Part shown: positions 35,344-46,900 of the stretch, one piece after another | Layout of the letters: the number at the start of each line of letters is the position of its first letter | Position numbering within the stretch: position 1 is the stretch's first letter | Assembly: GCA_046349855.1 (NCBI GenBank) | Contig: JAXMBM010000028.1 | Coordinates: 24,365-88,364 of the forward strand | From: CAIXSC01 sp046349855 | GTDB lineage: Bacteria > Planctomycetota > Planctomycetia > Pirellulales > Pirellulaceae | Length of the DNA stretch: 64,000 nt | Direction of reading: 5' to 3' | Notes under the pieces: model-generated | What the model was told of the DNA's origin: nothing | What the model saw: the letters and a program-made list of their open reading frames with translations, nothing else | Database searches by the model: none | Program-made: the position numbers and the translations under genes

Positions 35344-37314
35344 ATGTCCCGTCGCCATCGCACCCGACATCCCCGCACGCTGCATCTCGAACAACTTGAC
35401 CTCCGCTATCTGCTGGCCGCCGATCTCGCCGGTCCGACCTGGCTCGAACCGGCACCGGTGCTTCTCGCCGAGGCTCCGGCGATCTCGGAGTTGGTTTCGG
35501 CAGTGGAAGTGGGGGAAGGGGAGGATCAGGCGACGGCGACCGACCTCATGGCGTTGGCCCGAGCGATCGCCGCGACGGGAACCAAGTTCTACGGAGCGGC
35601 CTGGTGTCCGTTCTGTACACAACAAAAGGAGCTCTTCAACGACGCTCAGTACTATCTGCCGTTTGTCGAGGCCACGAATCCGGATCGCACGCTCAACGCG
35701 GCTGGGCAGGCAGCCAACATCACCTCGTTTCCCACTTGGATTTTCCCGGACGGTTCACGGGAAGTGGGTGTGCAGACTCTGGAGACCCTGGCGCAGCGTG
35801 CCGGCGTGACGATCACGCAGAGTAACGTGCCGGAGTTGCTGCCGCTGGCGGACCTCACAGTGTTGGGCGGTTCACCGCGCTGGATCGCCCTCGATGGCTT
35901 CGATCCCAATCTGGATCGCCTGACGTACACCGTGACGACCGACAATCCCGGACTGCTCAGCCTGCAGGTCCCCGAGGGCAATCGCAGTCTGCTGGTGGAT
36001 GTCAAGAGTTGGGGCAAGATGACGTTCCAGCTGTTCGACCATCTGGTGCCGCAGATCACGGAGCGGATTGCCAACCAGGCCGCCGTGGGGTTCTACGACA
36101 AGACGGCCACCAACAATTCGATCGTCAGCGAGGTGGTGCAGACGGGCGACGTACAGTACATCCAGCTTGGCGACCCCTCGGGGAACGGCACGGGCTCGTC
36201 GGGACTGGGACCGGTGAACGATCAATTTGACACGCGTCTGCAGTACAACGCCGCTGGCTACCTGGGTCTGGTGAAGTCGGGCGACGATTCGGGCGATGTG
36301 CAGTTCTTTGTCACGGACGGTCCGGCCCGGGCGCTCGACTTCGATTATCCGATCTTCGGTTTTCTGACGGAGGGGGAGAAGGTCCGGGACGCGATCAATG
36401 GTACGGCGACGAGCAATGACCGGCCGGTCCGCGACATCATCATCAATTCGATCGACGTGGTGGCGGACAACGAAAACGCCGCACTGCTGATTTCGGCCGC
36501 CGAAGGCGCGTCGGGAACGGCCAACGTCACCGTCACCGTTGCCGATCCCTTCGGGCACACGGCGCAACGGACGTTTCGTGTGACCGTGCAACCGGATACC
36601 GCGAATGGCGGTCCGTTCCTGCGTCCTGGCCATACTCAGGTGACGGCGGTGGGGCAGGCGGTTTCCTGGCCCTTGGGAGCGATCGACGTCGAAGGGGATC
36701 CGGTCCAATACGAGGCGTCGCTCATCGGTACCTCGGGGGCTCAGGTATCGGTCGACGCGAACACGGGGCGTGTGACCGTAACTCCGCCCGCCGGCTTCAC
36801 CGGCTCGCTCCAGGTACTGACCAAGGTCCGCCATGCGCCAAGTGCGGCGAACGACACGGCGGACCCGTTCGATACACAGGTGGTTTCGGTGCTGGTGCAA
36901 GCCAATCCGCTGCTCTGGCAGAATCCCGACTCGCCCCTGGATACCGACGGCAACCAGACCCTGGCGCCGCGGGATGCGTTGATCGTGATCAACGAACTCA
37001 ACTTCCGGCAGTTCACGAATAACTCAGGGCAGTTCATCGTCGCGCGTCCCGACGTCGGGTTTGACTTCCTGTTCTACGACACCTCAGGTGACAACCTGGT
37101 GACGCCGCGCGACGCCTTGCTGGTCATCAATGAGCTCAACAATCCCCAGGGCGGTGCCGCGGGCGAGGCGGAAGGGGAAGGGGCTGCGGTGGAATCGGTG
37201 TCGGGTGACGCCGGCGAGTCGGTGAGCCCGTCGATGACCGATGCCGCGCTGGCGGCGTATCTGGCGGACGATTCCGCGACCTGGTCCCGACTCCGCCGCC
37301 AGGCAACGGCGTAG
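35344..37314 (+). CDS. Extracellular thioredoxin-like/cyclophilin-like/dockerin protein
   Basis: The start at 35344 is set by AAAGGAGGT upstream and by the export motif (HLEQLDLRYLLAA, residues 14-26). Domains: a thioredoxin-like domain (about 70-157) with AAWCPFC (Cys88/Cys91), QKELF and cis-proline SFPTWIF, the form found fused to VKOR enzymes; a cyclophilin-like domain (about 220-360) with QFFVTDGP and FGFLTEGE; a cadherin/Ig-like part; and a dockerin-like pair (about 520-600) with DTDGNQTLAPRDALIVINELN and DTSGDNLVTPRDALLVINELN. At the place of the catalytic FHR motif of cyclophilins it has SIVSEVVQTGD, so isomerase activity is doubtful. 656 residues. It probably oxidises, reduces or isomerises exported proteins; this is inference. 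Confidence 0.87.
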   Translation: MSRRHRTRHPRTLHLEQLDLRYLLAADLAGPTWLEPAPVLLAEAPAISELVSAVEVGEGEDQATATDLMALARAIAATGTKFYGAAWCPFCTQQKELFNDAQYYLPFVEATNPDRTLNAAGQAANITSFPTWIFPDGSREVGVQTLETLAQRAGVTITQSNVPELLPLADLTVLGGSPRWIALDGFDPNLDRLTYTVTTDNPGLLSLQVPEGNRSLLVDVKSWGKMTFQLFDHLVPQITERIANQAAVGFYDKTATNNSIVSEVVQTGDVQYIQLGDPSGNGTGSSGLGPVNDQFDTRLQYNAAGYLGLVKSGDDSGDVQFFVTDGPARALDFDYPIFGFLTEGEKVRDAINGTATSNDRPVRDIIINSIDVVADNENAALLISAAEGASGTANVTVTVADPFGHTAQRTFRVTVQPDTANGGPFLRPGHTQVTAVGQAVSWPLGAIDVEGDPVQYEASLIGTSGAQVSVDANTGRVTVTPPAGFTGSLQVLTKVRHAPSAANDTADPFDTQVVSVLVQANPLLWQNPDSPLDTDGNQTLAPRDALIVINELNFRQFTNNSGQFIVARPDVGFDFLFYDTSGDNLVTPRDALLVINELNNPQGGAAGEAEGEGAAVESVSGDAGESVSPSMTDAALAAYLADDSATWSRLRRQATA

Positions 37315-37582
37315 CCAGCGGACCGCGGACCGGAAGTTTCCTGTCCGGCCTCGGTGCGGTCGGTCGACCCGTGCCACAGGAAGGTGGGGGTCGGACCCGC
37401 ATGCCGACTGTTTTCCGCATTCTCCCGCGAAGTTGAACCGGCTCGAATGGAGGAAGCGCGGGACGGGGGCATTTCCGCTGAACGGGACAATGGATACTCT
37501 GACAGGGTCGCGGCGAGTGGCTCGGCGCGAGCGTGCCGAACGGACTGCGGGGAGGGCGGGGATGGAGTGGAGGTCAGACAGG

Positions 37583-40500
37583 ATGTCCCAGCAGCGTGGC
37601 AGCATCCTCCCAGGTATCGGACTCGCCGTGCTGGCGATGCTCACTTCCTCGACACCTTCGACCGCCCAACCAGGGGTGGTCGCGGCCAGTGACGAGTATC
37701 GCTGTCCCGCCATCGAACTCGATGATCGTCGGCGGACGCACCATCCGGGCGAGCCGGCGGCGCCGGTCGATCTGGTCGTCGTGGGCCAGGCACAGCCGGC
37801 CGGGGAAGCCAATCTGTACCGCTTGCGGATCGAGCGGACCATCTACGGTCACAGCGCGGAAGGTGAGATCACCTGCCGTTCGTTCCGTCAATTGCCGGCC
37901 GGCACATCCCAGCTGGTCGCTCTGGTGAGCAACTGGCACGCTCAACTGGTGCCGTACGAGGTGAAATACACGGCACCGCTGCGCGAGCTGCGGTTCCACG
38001 AGGCCTTGGCGCGGGCTCGCCTGGACTGGCATGCGTCGGCGGCCCAGGCGTTGTTCGTGGGCCGCGACGAACCGGAACCGGCGGCCGACGCTCACGTCCG
38101 CGACGGGGGACGTCGGTATCAGATTCGCCGCGTGGTGGTCCGCGAGTCACTCGGCGGAGCGACTCTGGCACCGGGTACGGTGGTGCAGGTGGAATTGCTG
38201 GGAGTGGCGCGGAACAGCCTGACCAAGGCGCCACGTGGCCCGTGGGAGATCTACTTCGCCCGAGCGTTGCTGCCGGCGGAAGGTGGTGTGCCAGAACGCT
38301 GGGAGGTGGATTATCGCCTGCCGGGCGAGATGGCTCGGGCGGTTCGCGAAGCGTTCGGGCGGCGTGACCAGTATCCGCTGCGAACGGCGCAGCGTCATGG
38401 CAAAGAGGTCCGCTTCCGCGAAGTCCTCTTTGATGGAACGGTTGAGCAGGCGCTGGAACTGCTGACGTCGGACAGTCGGCCGGCGGTGGAACTGGGGGTC
38501 CGCCGGCTGTTGGCCGATCCGGCGGCGGCGTTGCCGCTGGTGACTCGGCAGGTGGAGAGCCACTTACTGGATCAAGCGCAGACGAACCAGGAGGATCCGC
38601 CCCCGTATCGACTTCAGGCGCGACTGATCGAGACCTTGGCTCAATTGGAAGAACGGCGCATCGACGGTGTGGCCGGAGGTGCCATTCGGCGTTTACTGAC
38701 CGCCATCGCGGAACGGCAAGCGGCGCCGCCGGCGCGGCCCGCACAGGGCACGGCCGCCCGTCCTTATGCGGCCAACCAGAGTTTGCGGTGGTTGATTGCC
38801 GCGCTGGACCAGGAGGCCGTGGCGCGGGAATTCGGCGCCGAACTGCTGCGACTGGCCGCCGAAGATGCGTCCCCCTGGCAACGAGAACTCCGGGAACTGG
38901 TGGTCGCCGAGCGTATCGAGCAACTGGTCGAGTGGGATGCGGCTCAGCGCCGAGCTGCCGACTGGACGCCGGTGCGGTCGCGGGCCGCGTTGGGGCAGGA
39001 AGGGCGCTATCTGCTGGTCTTCTCGCCATCAGGTCAACGGTTGGCCACGGTGGGTGGCGGCAGTTGCCGGATTTGGAACCCGCGTGACTGGTCGCGCGTC
39101 GGCGAGTGGGAATGGAGCGGAGTGCCCGAGGGGGTCCAGTTTACACCGGACGAAACACAGCTCTGGATCGGCGGGGAACGGGACGACGAAGGGGTGCTCG
39201 AGCGGGTCGAAGTGGCCACCGGACAAGTCACTCAAACGTTATCCGCCGACCGGCTGCCAATCGACGGCCTGGCCTTATCGCGCGACGGGCGATGGGTGGC
39301 GGCCGCCAGCGACGAGGAGCAGCATCTGCATTTGTGGGATACGACGACGGGGGAGCGCCGACGTACCTGGGAATTGGAGGACGGCTCGTCGCGGTTCCTC
39401 CTGCGTCCCGATGGCCAGCTGTTGCTCCGCGAAATGCGGGCCGATTCGTGGCAGGTGGAACCCGTGGAGAACCGGATGCCGCCGGCGGACGGTGCCCCGG
39501 CGAACGGTGCCCCGCAGCGCTCACCCGTGCGGACAACGCGACTCCCGTTTCGGGCGGCCGTTTTCGCTCCCGCCGGCGACGTGCTGTACGCGTTGGAACG
39601 AGCTGCGGGGGAGGTGGCGGGGGCGGAAGAGGTGGACAATCCACAGGCCGACGGCGAGTCCTGGGTCGTTAGTGTGCGGCGAGGAGGAGGGGACTTTGCC
39701 TGGCTGCCGCAGCGTTCGGTTCCCGTGCCTGGCAACGAACTCCGTCTGTCCGCCAGCGGCAATCGCCTGGCGGTTCATTCTCCCCGGGAAACCCAGTCTA
39801 CGTTTACGCTGTTCGACATTCCCTCGCTCCGTTTGGTCGCCCGCTGCACGCTGCCGCATACGGCGCAAGACGGGCATGCCGAGTCGTGGCAGTTATCGCC
39901 GGACGGCAAGGTCCTGGCGGTGGCGATTGAGGACGAGGCGCCGGCGTTGTTCAACACCGATACGGGGGAACGCTTCACGCCCGGGCTGGGGCACCAGTCG
40001 GCGATTGTCGAGCTGACGTTTTCCGGCAATGGCCGGACCCTCACGACGCGTGACGAGGAGGGAGCGGAGTGCGAATGGGATGCGAGAACTCTGCGGATGC
40101 TCCGCCGCCTCGCCTTGCCGGATGAAAACCGCACGGCCCCCAGTCACCCCGGTTTGGACGGCCCCTTCACGGACGACGGACGGTCGGAATATCGGATTCA
40201 GACCGATTCCCGCGGACGGCAATTGCGCGTCCAGGTCACGGACCGGGCGACGGGCAAACAGAGCAAGGCGGTCGAGGCGCCTCTTCCCTGGGTGCCGGAT
40301 GGTCCTCGGGGGTTGGTCCCGGGAGGGCGGTACTTGCACTGTGGAACGTTGATTTTCGACCGCGACCAACTCCGGCTCGTATCCGCCAAACCGTTACGGG
40401 GCATGAATGTCCAGCGGATGACCTTTACGGCGGATGGCGGTCGGTATGCGGTCGCCGCCCGTCGTCGCTCGGCCGGGAACGACGACGTCGAGCGGGAGGA

Positions 40501-40678
40501 AACGGTCGTGACGCTCCACGACACCCTCACCGGCCAGCTGCTCGCCGTACTCCCGCCGTTTTCGCAACCGGTGGTGCAGCTTGCCTTTTCGCCCGATGGC
40601 CGACGGCTGATCGTGGCGCTGGCGGACCACGAGCTCCAGGGTTGGGCGCTTCCGCTGCCGGAACGGACCGCGCCATAA
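37583..40678 (+). CDS. Exported WD40-like repeat protein with unknown N-terminal half
   Basis: I choose ATG 37583 (GGAGGT about 10 bases upstream), giving 1031 residues with a signal peptide (LPGIGLAVLAMLTSSTPSTA). Residues 35-460 are of unknown type: beta-rich up to about 280, then helical and repeat-like (ELGVRRLLADPAAALPLVTRQVES..., LIAALDQEAVAREFGAELLRLAAED), possibly HEAT-like. From about 470 on there are WD40-type blades: YLLVFSPSGQRLATVGGGSCRIWN, VAAASDEEQHLHLWDTTTGERRRTW, LTFSGNGRTLTTRDEEGAECEWD, and a final LAFSPDGRRLIVALADHELQGWALP. It likely serves as a binding scaffold outside the cytoplasm. The protein is not clearly related to its dockerin-bearing neighbours. Confidence 0.8.
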   Translation: MSQQRGSILPGIGLAVLAMLTSSTPSTAQPGVVAASDEYRCPAIELDDRRRTHHPGEPAAPVDLVVVGQAQPAGEANLYRLRIERTIYGHSAEGEITCRSFRQLPAGTSQLVALVSNWHAQLVPYEVKYTAPLRELRFHEALARARLDWHASAAQALFVGRDEPEPAADAHVRDGGRRYQIRRVVVRESLGGATLAPGTVVQVELLGVARNSLTKAPRGPWEIYFARALLPAEGGVPERWEVDYRLPGEMARAVREAFGRRDQYPLRTAQRHGKEVRFREVLFDGTVEQALELLTSDSRPAVELGVRRLLADPAAALPLVTRQVESHLLDQAQTNQEDPPPYRLQARLIETLAQLEERRIDGVAGGAIRRLLTAIAERQAAPPARPAQGTAARPYAANQSLRWLIAALDQEAVAREFGAELLRLAAEDASPWQRELRELVVAERIEQLVEWDAAQRRAADWTPVRSRAALGQEGRYLLVFSPSGQRLATVGGGSCRIWNPRDWSRVGEWEWSGVPEGVQFTPDETQLWIGGERDDEGVLERVEVATGQVTQTLSADRLPIDGLALSRDGRWVAAASDEEQHLHLWDTTTGERRRTWELEDGSSRFLLRPDGQLLLREMRADSWQVEPVENRMPPADGAPANGAPQRSPVRTTRLPFRAAVFAPAGDVLYALERAAGEVAGAEEVDNPQADGESWVVSVRRGGGDFAWLPQRSVPVPGNELRLSASGNRLAVHSPRETQSTFTLFDIPSLRLVARCTLPHTAQDGHAESWQLSPDGKVLAVAIEDEAPALFNTDTGERFTPGLGHQSAIVELTFSGNGRTLTTRDEEGAECEWDARTLRMLRRLALPDENRTAPSHPGLDGPFTDDGRSEYRIQTDSRGRQLRVQVTDRATGKQSKAVEAPLPWVPDGPRGLVPGGRYLHCGTLIFDRDQLRLVSAKPLRGMNVQRMTFTADGGRYAVAARRRSAGNDDVEREETVVTLHDTLTGQLLAVLPPFSQPVVQLAFSPDGRRLIVALADHELQGWALPLPERTAP

Positions 40679-40680
40679 AT

Positions 40681-40709
40681 TTGTGCCCGTTGCAGGTCGT
40701 AATTAGAAT
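40681..40709 (+). promoter_or_regulatory. Possible promoter of the double FG-GAP gene
   Basis: TTGTGC (40681-40686), a 17-base spacer and TAGAAT (40704-40709). The -10 matches five of six consensus bases. The context ATTAGAATT is the same as at 35297 upstream of the thioredoxin/cyclophilin/dockerin gene. The leader to the ATG at 40952 would be about 240 bases. Confidence 0.35.
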
Positions 40710-40951
40710 TCGCAATGGAACACTGGGCCGGCGGTGCGCCGGCGGTGGTGCTCGGGACGTCAACCGGCGTGCCGCGCGAAGCGTCGAGGGTGTTGGGCCG
40801 TTGAGAGTTCGCTGCGGCGGGGCGCGGGTCGGTCCGCCCGTCTTCGAGGACGGAGCGGGTACTGGACTGGTCCACCTGCTCGCCCGGCGAGGAACTTCCT
40901 GGCCGCTCCCTGGACGAGTCGTCCGCGGATGGCCTCAAAGGTTTTGCGCGC

Positions 40952-43900
40952 ATGATTCGCCGCAGGCAGAAAACTCGTCGCAACATCTCTCCCCGCGGGG
41001 CGTTAGCGGGACATCGTCCGCCTCGATTCGCGCCTGCCTTGGAACGCCTGGAAACGCGCGATTTATTGGCCGGCAACTTGCGGCTGGACGCCCTACGCTT
41101 TGTCGACGCCAATAATCATCCGCTCGATCGGCCGATGGTGGGCGAGCAGGTGCATCTGCGCGCCGACTGGACGGCCACGGACGTGCCGCTCACCAGTTCG
41201 TTTCGCGCAACGCTGACCGATACGACGTCCGGCATCACCTCGCTCACCCTGAACTCGACGACTTACTCCGGTGGTGGAAACGGCGTTTTTCAGTTTTCGA
41301 CCTTGTTCGAGGGTTGGTATGCGTCAGCGGGTCAGCACCACATCGAAGTCTTGCTGGATTCGGCCAGCGCGGTGGCTGAGACCAACGAAAGCGACAACAA
41401 ACTGACGTTGAATTACGAAGCCGCCGCCCCCAGCGGTCTGCCCTCGAAACTGCTGCAGCCCCTGGCGGGCCAACAGAATGTGGACTGGTCGGTGGTGCGG
41501 TATAGCGATCTCGATCCCCGGGTCGACGACGGAGTCAATCCGCCGGAATACCATGACTATGCGTGCGATGACGGTCTGCTGCCGGCCCGCTTCAAATGCG
41601 GTCCATTTACCACGGATCAGTTCCAGGGGCTGGAGTTGCAGCTGCCCAACTTCGCCTCGATGGACGATGGACATACCGTCTACGCCGTGGCGGACGGAGT
41701 TGTCACGCGGCGGCTGGATGGCTTTGTCATCGAAGGGGTCGATGCGGGCGATGCGGCGGGCACGACGGTTTCGGTATTGGGGGATGTCAACGGCGATGGC
41801 CGGAACGATCTGCTGATTGCCGCACCGGGCGGCGATTCGGATACCGATCCCGATGTGCCAGAAGACAACGTCGGTGAAGTTTATGTGGTCTACGGCCAGC
41901 CGGGTGGTTTTCCCGCAGGCTTCGAACTGGCCGATCTGCTGCCAGCGAACCAGGGGGATGGTTCGCGCGGCTTTGTGCTGCGCGGCATCGCGACCGACGA
42001 TGCGATGGGCAGTCCGGCGGTGGCGGTGGGAGATTTCAACGGGGACGGTCGAGCCGACTTTGCGATTGGCGCGCCTGCGGCCGACACGGGGGGCACCGTG
42101 GCGGGCGAGGTCTACGTGATCCTCGGTCAGGCTTCGAATTTCCCTCCACTGGTTCAGGTCGCCGACCTGCTCGCGGCGAACGGGGGAGATGGCACACGGG
42201 GCCTGGTACTTCAGGGGGCCACTTCGACCGACCGCTTTGGCGCCGCGATTGCCAATGCCGGCGATCTGAACGGGGACGGAATCGATGATCTGGCGATTGG
42301 AGCGCCTCAGGCGGATGGCGTGTTTCCCGCGTTCTTCGCCGGACGTACCTACGTGATCTACGGTCAGACGACGGCCTTGCCAGCGGAGTTCAACGCCGAC
42401 GACTTGCTGCCGAATGGTGCAAACGGGCTGGCAGGATTCTTTATTGATGGCGAGACGTTCTTTGACCGGGCCGGCACAGCTGTCGTGGGGTTAGGAGACG
42501 TCAATGGCGACGGCGCCGACGACCTGGGGATTGGTGCGCCTCTGGCGGGCACCAGTTCGCGCGGGGCGGCGTATGTCGTGTTCGGCCATACGGACGTCCA
42601 GGAGGCGGCCACGCCGTTTCCGCCGGTCCTGTCCCTGGCCGATCTGCGCGAGGCCAATGGTGGCGATGGCACCACCGGTTTCGTGCTGGACGGCTTCGAC
42701 AACAACGGCCAGGCGGGGAGCAGCCTGTCGGCTCTGGGGGACATCAACGCCGACGGCCTGGTCGATTTCGGCGTGGGAGTGCCTGGGGGGACGGGGGTCG
42801 TCACACGAGCCGGTGCCAGCTTCATCCTCTACGGTTCGACGACGGTGCCGCCGGCGGAACGGCAGCTCGACTTCCTGCTGCCATCGCGCGGTGGTGCAGG
42901 CGCTGAGGGCTTCGCGCTGTTGGGCGGAGCAACCGGGGATTTGGCCGGGACCGCGCTGGTGCGCGCGGGCGATATCAACTCGGACGGGTTGGTCGACCTG
43001 GCGGTCGGCGCCCCCGGGGTCCGCGTCAGCGGCACGCAGTTGGGCGGCGTCTACGTGGTATTCGCCTCGGCTACAGGCTGGGAGACGACGGTCGACCTCA
43101 GCTTGCTTGGCAAAGAGGGCGGGGGACCTGGATTTCTGCTGACCGGTCCCGCGGCCGGCTCCGGCATTGGCGGTTCCCTGGCAGCGCCCGGCAACTTGAA
43201 TCAGATCGGCGGCGACGATCTGTTGATCGGCGCTCCGTCCGCGGGCACGGGGGGCCGGGTGTACGGAGTGAACGGGCGAGCGCAGCCGTTCCGTTCCGAA
43301 TTGAGTCTCGATCTGGTCACTGCCGACGATATGGTCGAAATCGACCACGGTCAGGGGTGGGTGAGCATTTACCAGCAGCTGGATCCCGATTCGATCGCGG
43401 TGCGCCCCGGCGACGTGGTTTCGATCGGTGCCTCGCTGGGCCTCGTGGGCTCGCGGACCGCCGGTTCCGCCCAGTTGCGTTTCGCGCTCGAGCACCGCGA
43501 AAGTCCGGTCGAAACGTACCTCGATCCGTCGGCCTACTGGCTCAAACCGCTCGCTTACCAGGGCCAGACCGACCAATCGGTTCTCGACGCCGGGGTGACG
43601 AATCTCGATCCCACGGACGACCTGGCCGAGCGTCCGTCGGACATTGCGCGATTGCATCCGTCGTACGCCGGCAACGTCTGGTTCTGGTATCGCCTGTCGC
43701 ACCTCAACCCCAACGACGAATACCAGGTGATCTGGGTGCGGCCGAATGGCACGGTGATCCGCGAAGCGTATCACTGCCTGCTCCCCAAGCTGTCGCCGAT
43801 CTTCTATCCGTTCTGCGAATCGCTCGACGCCTCCCCGAATCACTTCGGTCTGTTTGCGGAGAGCCTGCAACAGCCGTGGAAGGACTACGCCGGGCGCTGG

Positions 43901-46900
43901 CAGGTGATGCTCGTCGTGAACGACGAAGTCCGCGTGCAGCAGTTTTTCGATGTGGTGTCGTCCCCGATCGAACCGGAAATCCGGATGGAATTTGGTCCCG
44001 ACCCGGTCGGGAACCCAGTACTGCTATCCGGTCGGTCGACCCCGGTCGACCTGGGGACCGCCGTCTTGAACGGTACCGCCAGCCCGCAGGATTTCGTGAT
44101 CGAGAATCACGGCTCCACGGCTCTCCACCTGACCGACCTGATCGTGCCGGACGGCTTCCGCCTCACCACGCCGTTCCCCAGTATCGTCAACGTCGATACG
44201 CGTGTCCGCTTCTCGCTGGAGCTCGACACGTCCACTCCGGGGCTCAAGCTGGGCGAACTGAGTTTTCGGACCGACGACACGGACGAATCGCGTTTCCACT
44301 TCGTCGTCGCGGGCGAGGTCCTGGGGAGTTTCCCGGCGGGGAGCCCGCAGCTTGACCTGACGGGGCCAGCGGCAGCCTACCAGTGGCTGGAGAGTCCACA
44401 GTTGCTGGCAGCCTCGGCCCGCCTGACCGATCCCGATTCGTTCACCTTCGATCAGGGCCGGTTGGAAGCTCGTGTGATTGTGGGGAACACCGCCGAGGAT
44501 CGATTGGGTGTCCGCAATCTGGGCACCAGCGGTGGCGAGATTGGCATCGCGGGAAATTCCGTGACGTATTCGGGCGTTCCGATCGGCGTGTTTTCCGGCG
44601 GCCAGGGGACCGCGCCCCTGGTCGTGCAGTTCAACGACCAGGCGACGATACCAGCGGTCGAGGCCTTGCTGCACAATCTGACCTACGCCAATACGGCGGC
44701 GGATCCCGGCGGCGCGTCGAAGTACGTGCGTCTGCAACTTACCGACGATACGGGCAAGACCAGCAACGTGGCCACCCAGCAGGTGCTGCTCAGTCCGTCC
44801 AATCTGAATCAACTTCCGGAAATTGCCACCCTCTTCACGCAGCCGGATCAGATCATTCAGCCGGCCGAGATCACGCTGACGGCGAGCGGGGTGGTGGATC
44901 CGGACGGCTTCGTGTCGCTGGTCAAGTTCTATGTGGAAACCAACAACCTCGCCGGTCTGCAGGTCGGGCCCGGTGGCGATCAACTGGTAGGGGCCGACAG
45001 TGCCGGCTCCGATGGCTGGTCGGCGACGTTTTCGAGTTCCCTGTTAACGCCGGGGTTGAAGACGGGTTATGCGGTGGCGGTCGATGACCTGCTGGCCGAG
45101 AGCAATCCGGCGGTGGCGAATTTCCAGGTGCTGGCCCCCAATCTGCCGCCCGCGATCGTGTTCCTGGGAATCGATCCGGCCGTGGTCGTCCCGCCGCAGT
45201 TCACCACCTTGACGGCCAACGGCGTGAGCGATGTGGATGGCTTCGTGACGCGCGTCGATTTTTTCCGCGAGTCGAACGGCATCGCGGGCCTGCAGACGGG
45301 CGTCGGTGGAGACCAGTTTGTAGGGGCCGACGGCAGCAGTGCCGGAGGTTGGTCGCTGATCTACTCGACGAACGGCCTCACCGAAGGCCTGCATGTGTTC
45401 TATGCGCGGGCGCTGGACAATGGGGGTGTGTCGAGTGCGCCGGTGGCCGCGACGCTCCAGGTGGGCTTACCTCCCCCGGTCGGCTCGGTGTTTTACCTCT
45501 CGGATCTGCTTCCCCCCACCGGAAACGGACTCAGCGGCTTTGTGCTGCGCGGCGATCAGTTGGGCGATCAGAGCGGCTACACGGTGAGCGGGGCTGGGGA
45601 CTTCAATCACGACGGCTTCGATGACCTGCTGATCGGAGCGCCGCTGGCAGATGGTGGCTCGCCGGCTCGAGTGGACTCGGGAATCAGCTACCTGGTGTTT
45701 GGTTCGGTCGCCGGTTTCGACCCGCTCCTGGACCTGAACACCTTGGACGGAACGTCGGGGTTCAAGATTCTGGGTGCCTTGGCGGGAGACCGTGCCGGCT
45801 ACGTGTCCTCGGCGGGGGATGTAAACGGCGATGGGTTCGGCGACCTGCTCATTGGGGCCCCCGGCTTCGATGTTCCGGGAGCGCCGGACGCGGGTTCGGC
45901 GTATGTCATCTTCGGCAGTCCCCTGGGGCCCGGCCCCACCCTCGACCTGGCCGCCATCAACGGGATCAACGGGTTCCGCCTCGACGGTGTCGGCGGCGAC
46001 GATCTCACCGGCCTGACCCTCAGCGGTGCCGGGGACTTCAACGGCGACGGGCTGGCGGATCTGCTGATCGGCGCCCGCGCCGCGGACCCAGGCAACCCGA
46101 GTCGTCCCGACGCCGGTTCCGTCTATCTGACGTATGGCCGCCAGTCCGGATTTGGTTCGGTGATCGATCTGGGCTCGCTGAGCAGCAGTCAGGGTTTCCG
46201 CGCCGAGGGACTGGGTCCCGTCGATCTGCTGGGGCAATCGGTGCATTGGGCCGGCGATGTGAACGGCGATGGTCTGGGGGACATCATCATTGGGGCCCAG
46301 ATGGGGACGCCAGGGACGGGAACGGCCCGGGGAGCCGCCTTCGTCGTATTCGGCGACCGCAATCCGATTCCCAGTCCCTTGCTCCTCGATCAGCTGAACG
46401 GCATCAACGGCTTCCGCGTCAACGGCGTGAACCAGGACGATCTCCTGGGATTCTCGGTCAGCGGTGCCGGGGACTTCAACTCGGATGGGTTCGCCGACAT
46501 TCTGATCGGCGTTCCCAGCGCCGACCCGGGTGTCACTCCGCGGTTGAATGCCGGTTCGGCCTACCTGATCTTCGGTTCGAGCAGCCCGTTTGCCTCGGTG
46601 TTTGACCTGTTGACCCTGGGCGGCGCGAATGGCTTCCGCATCGATGGCATCCGGGAAGGGGACGCGCTCGGCATTGCGGTCGGTGCGGCCGGGGACGTCA
46701 ACGGCGACGGATTCGACGACGTGCTGCTGGGGGCCTATCACGCCTCGGTCGGAACGCCGCCGCGTGCCGAGGCCGGTGAGACCTACGTCTTGTTCGGCAC
46801 GGCCAGTTCCGCCAGCGGCGTCCTGGAATTGTCGAGTCTGAACGGGCAGAACGGCTTCCGACTGGAAGGGGTGGCGCCGCAGGATCAATCCGGCTGGTGG

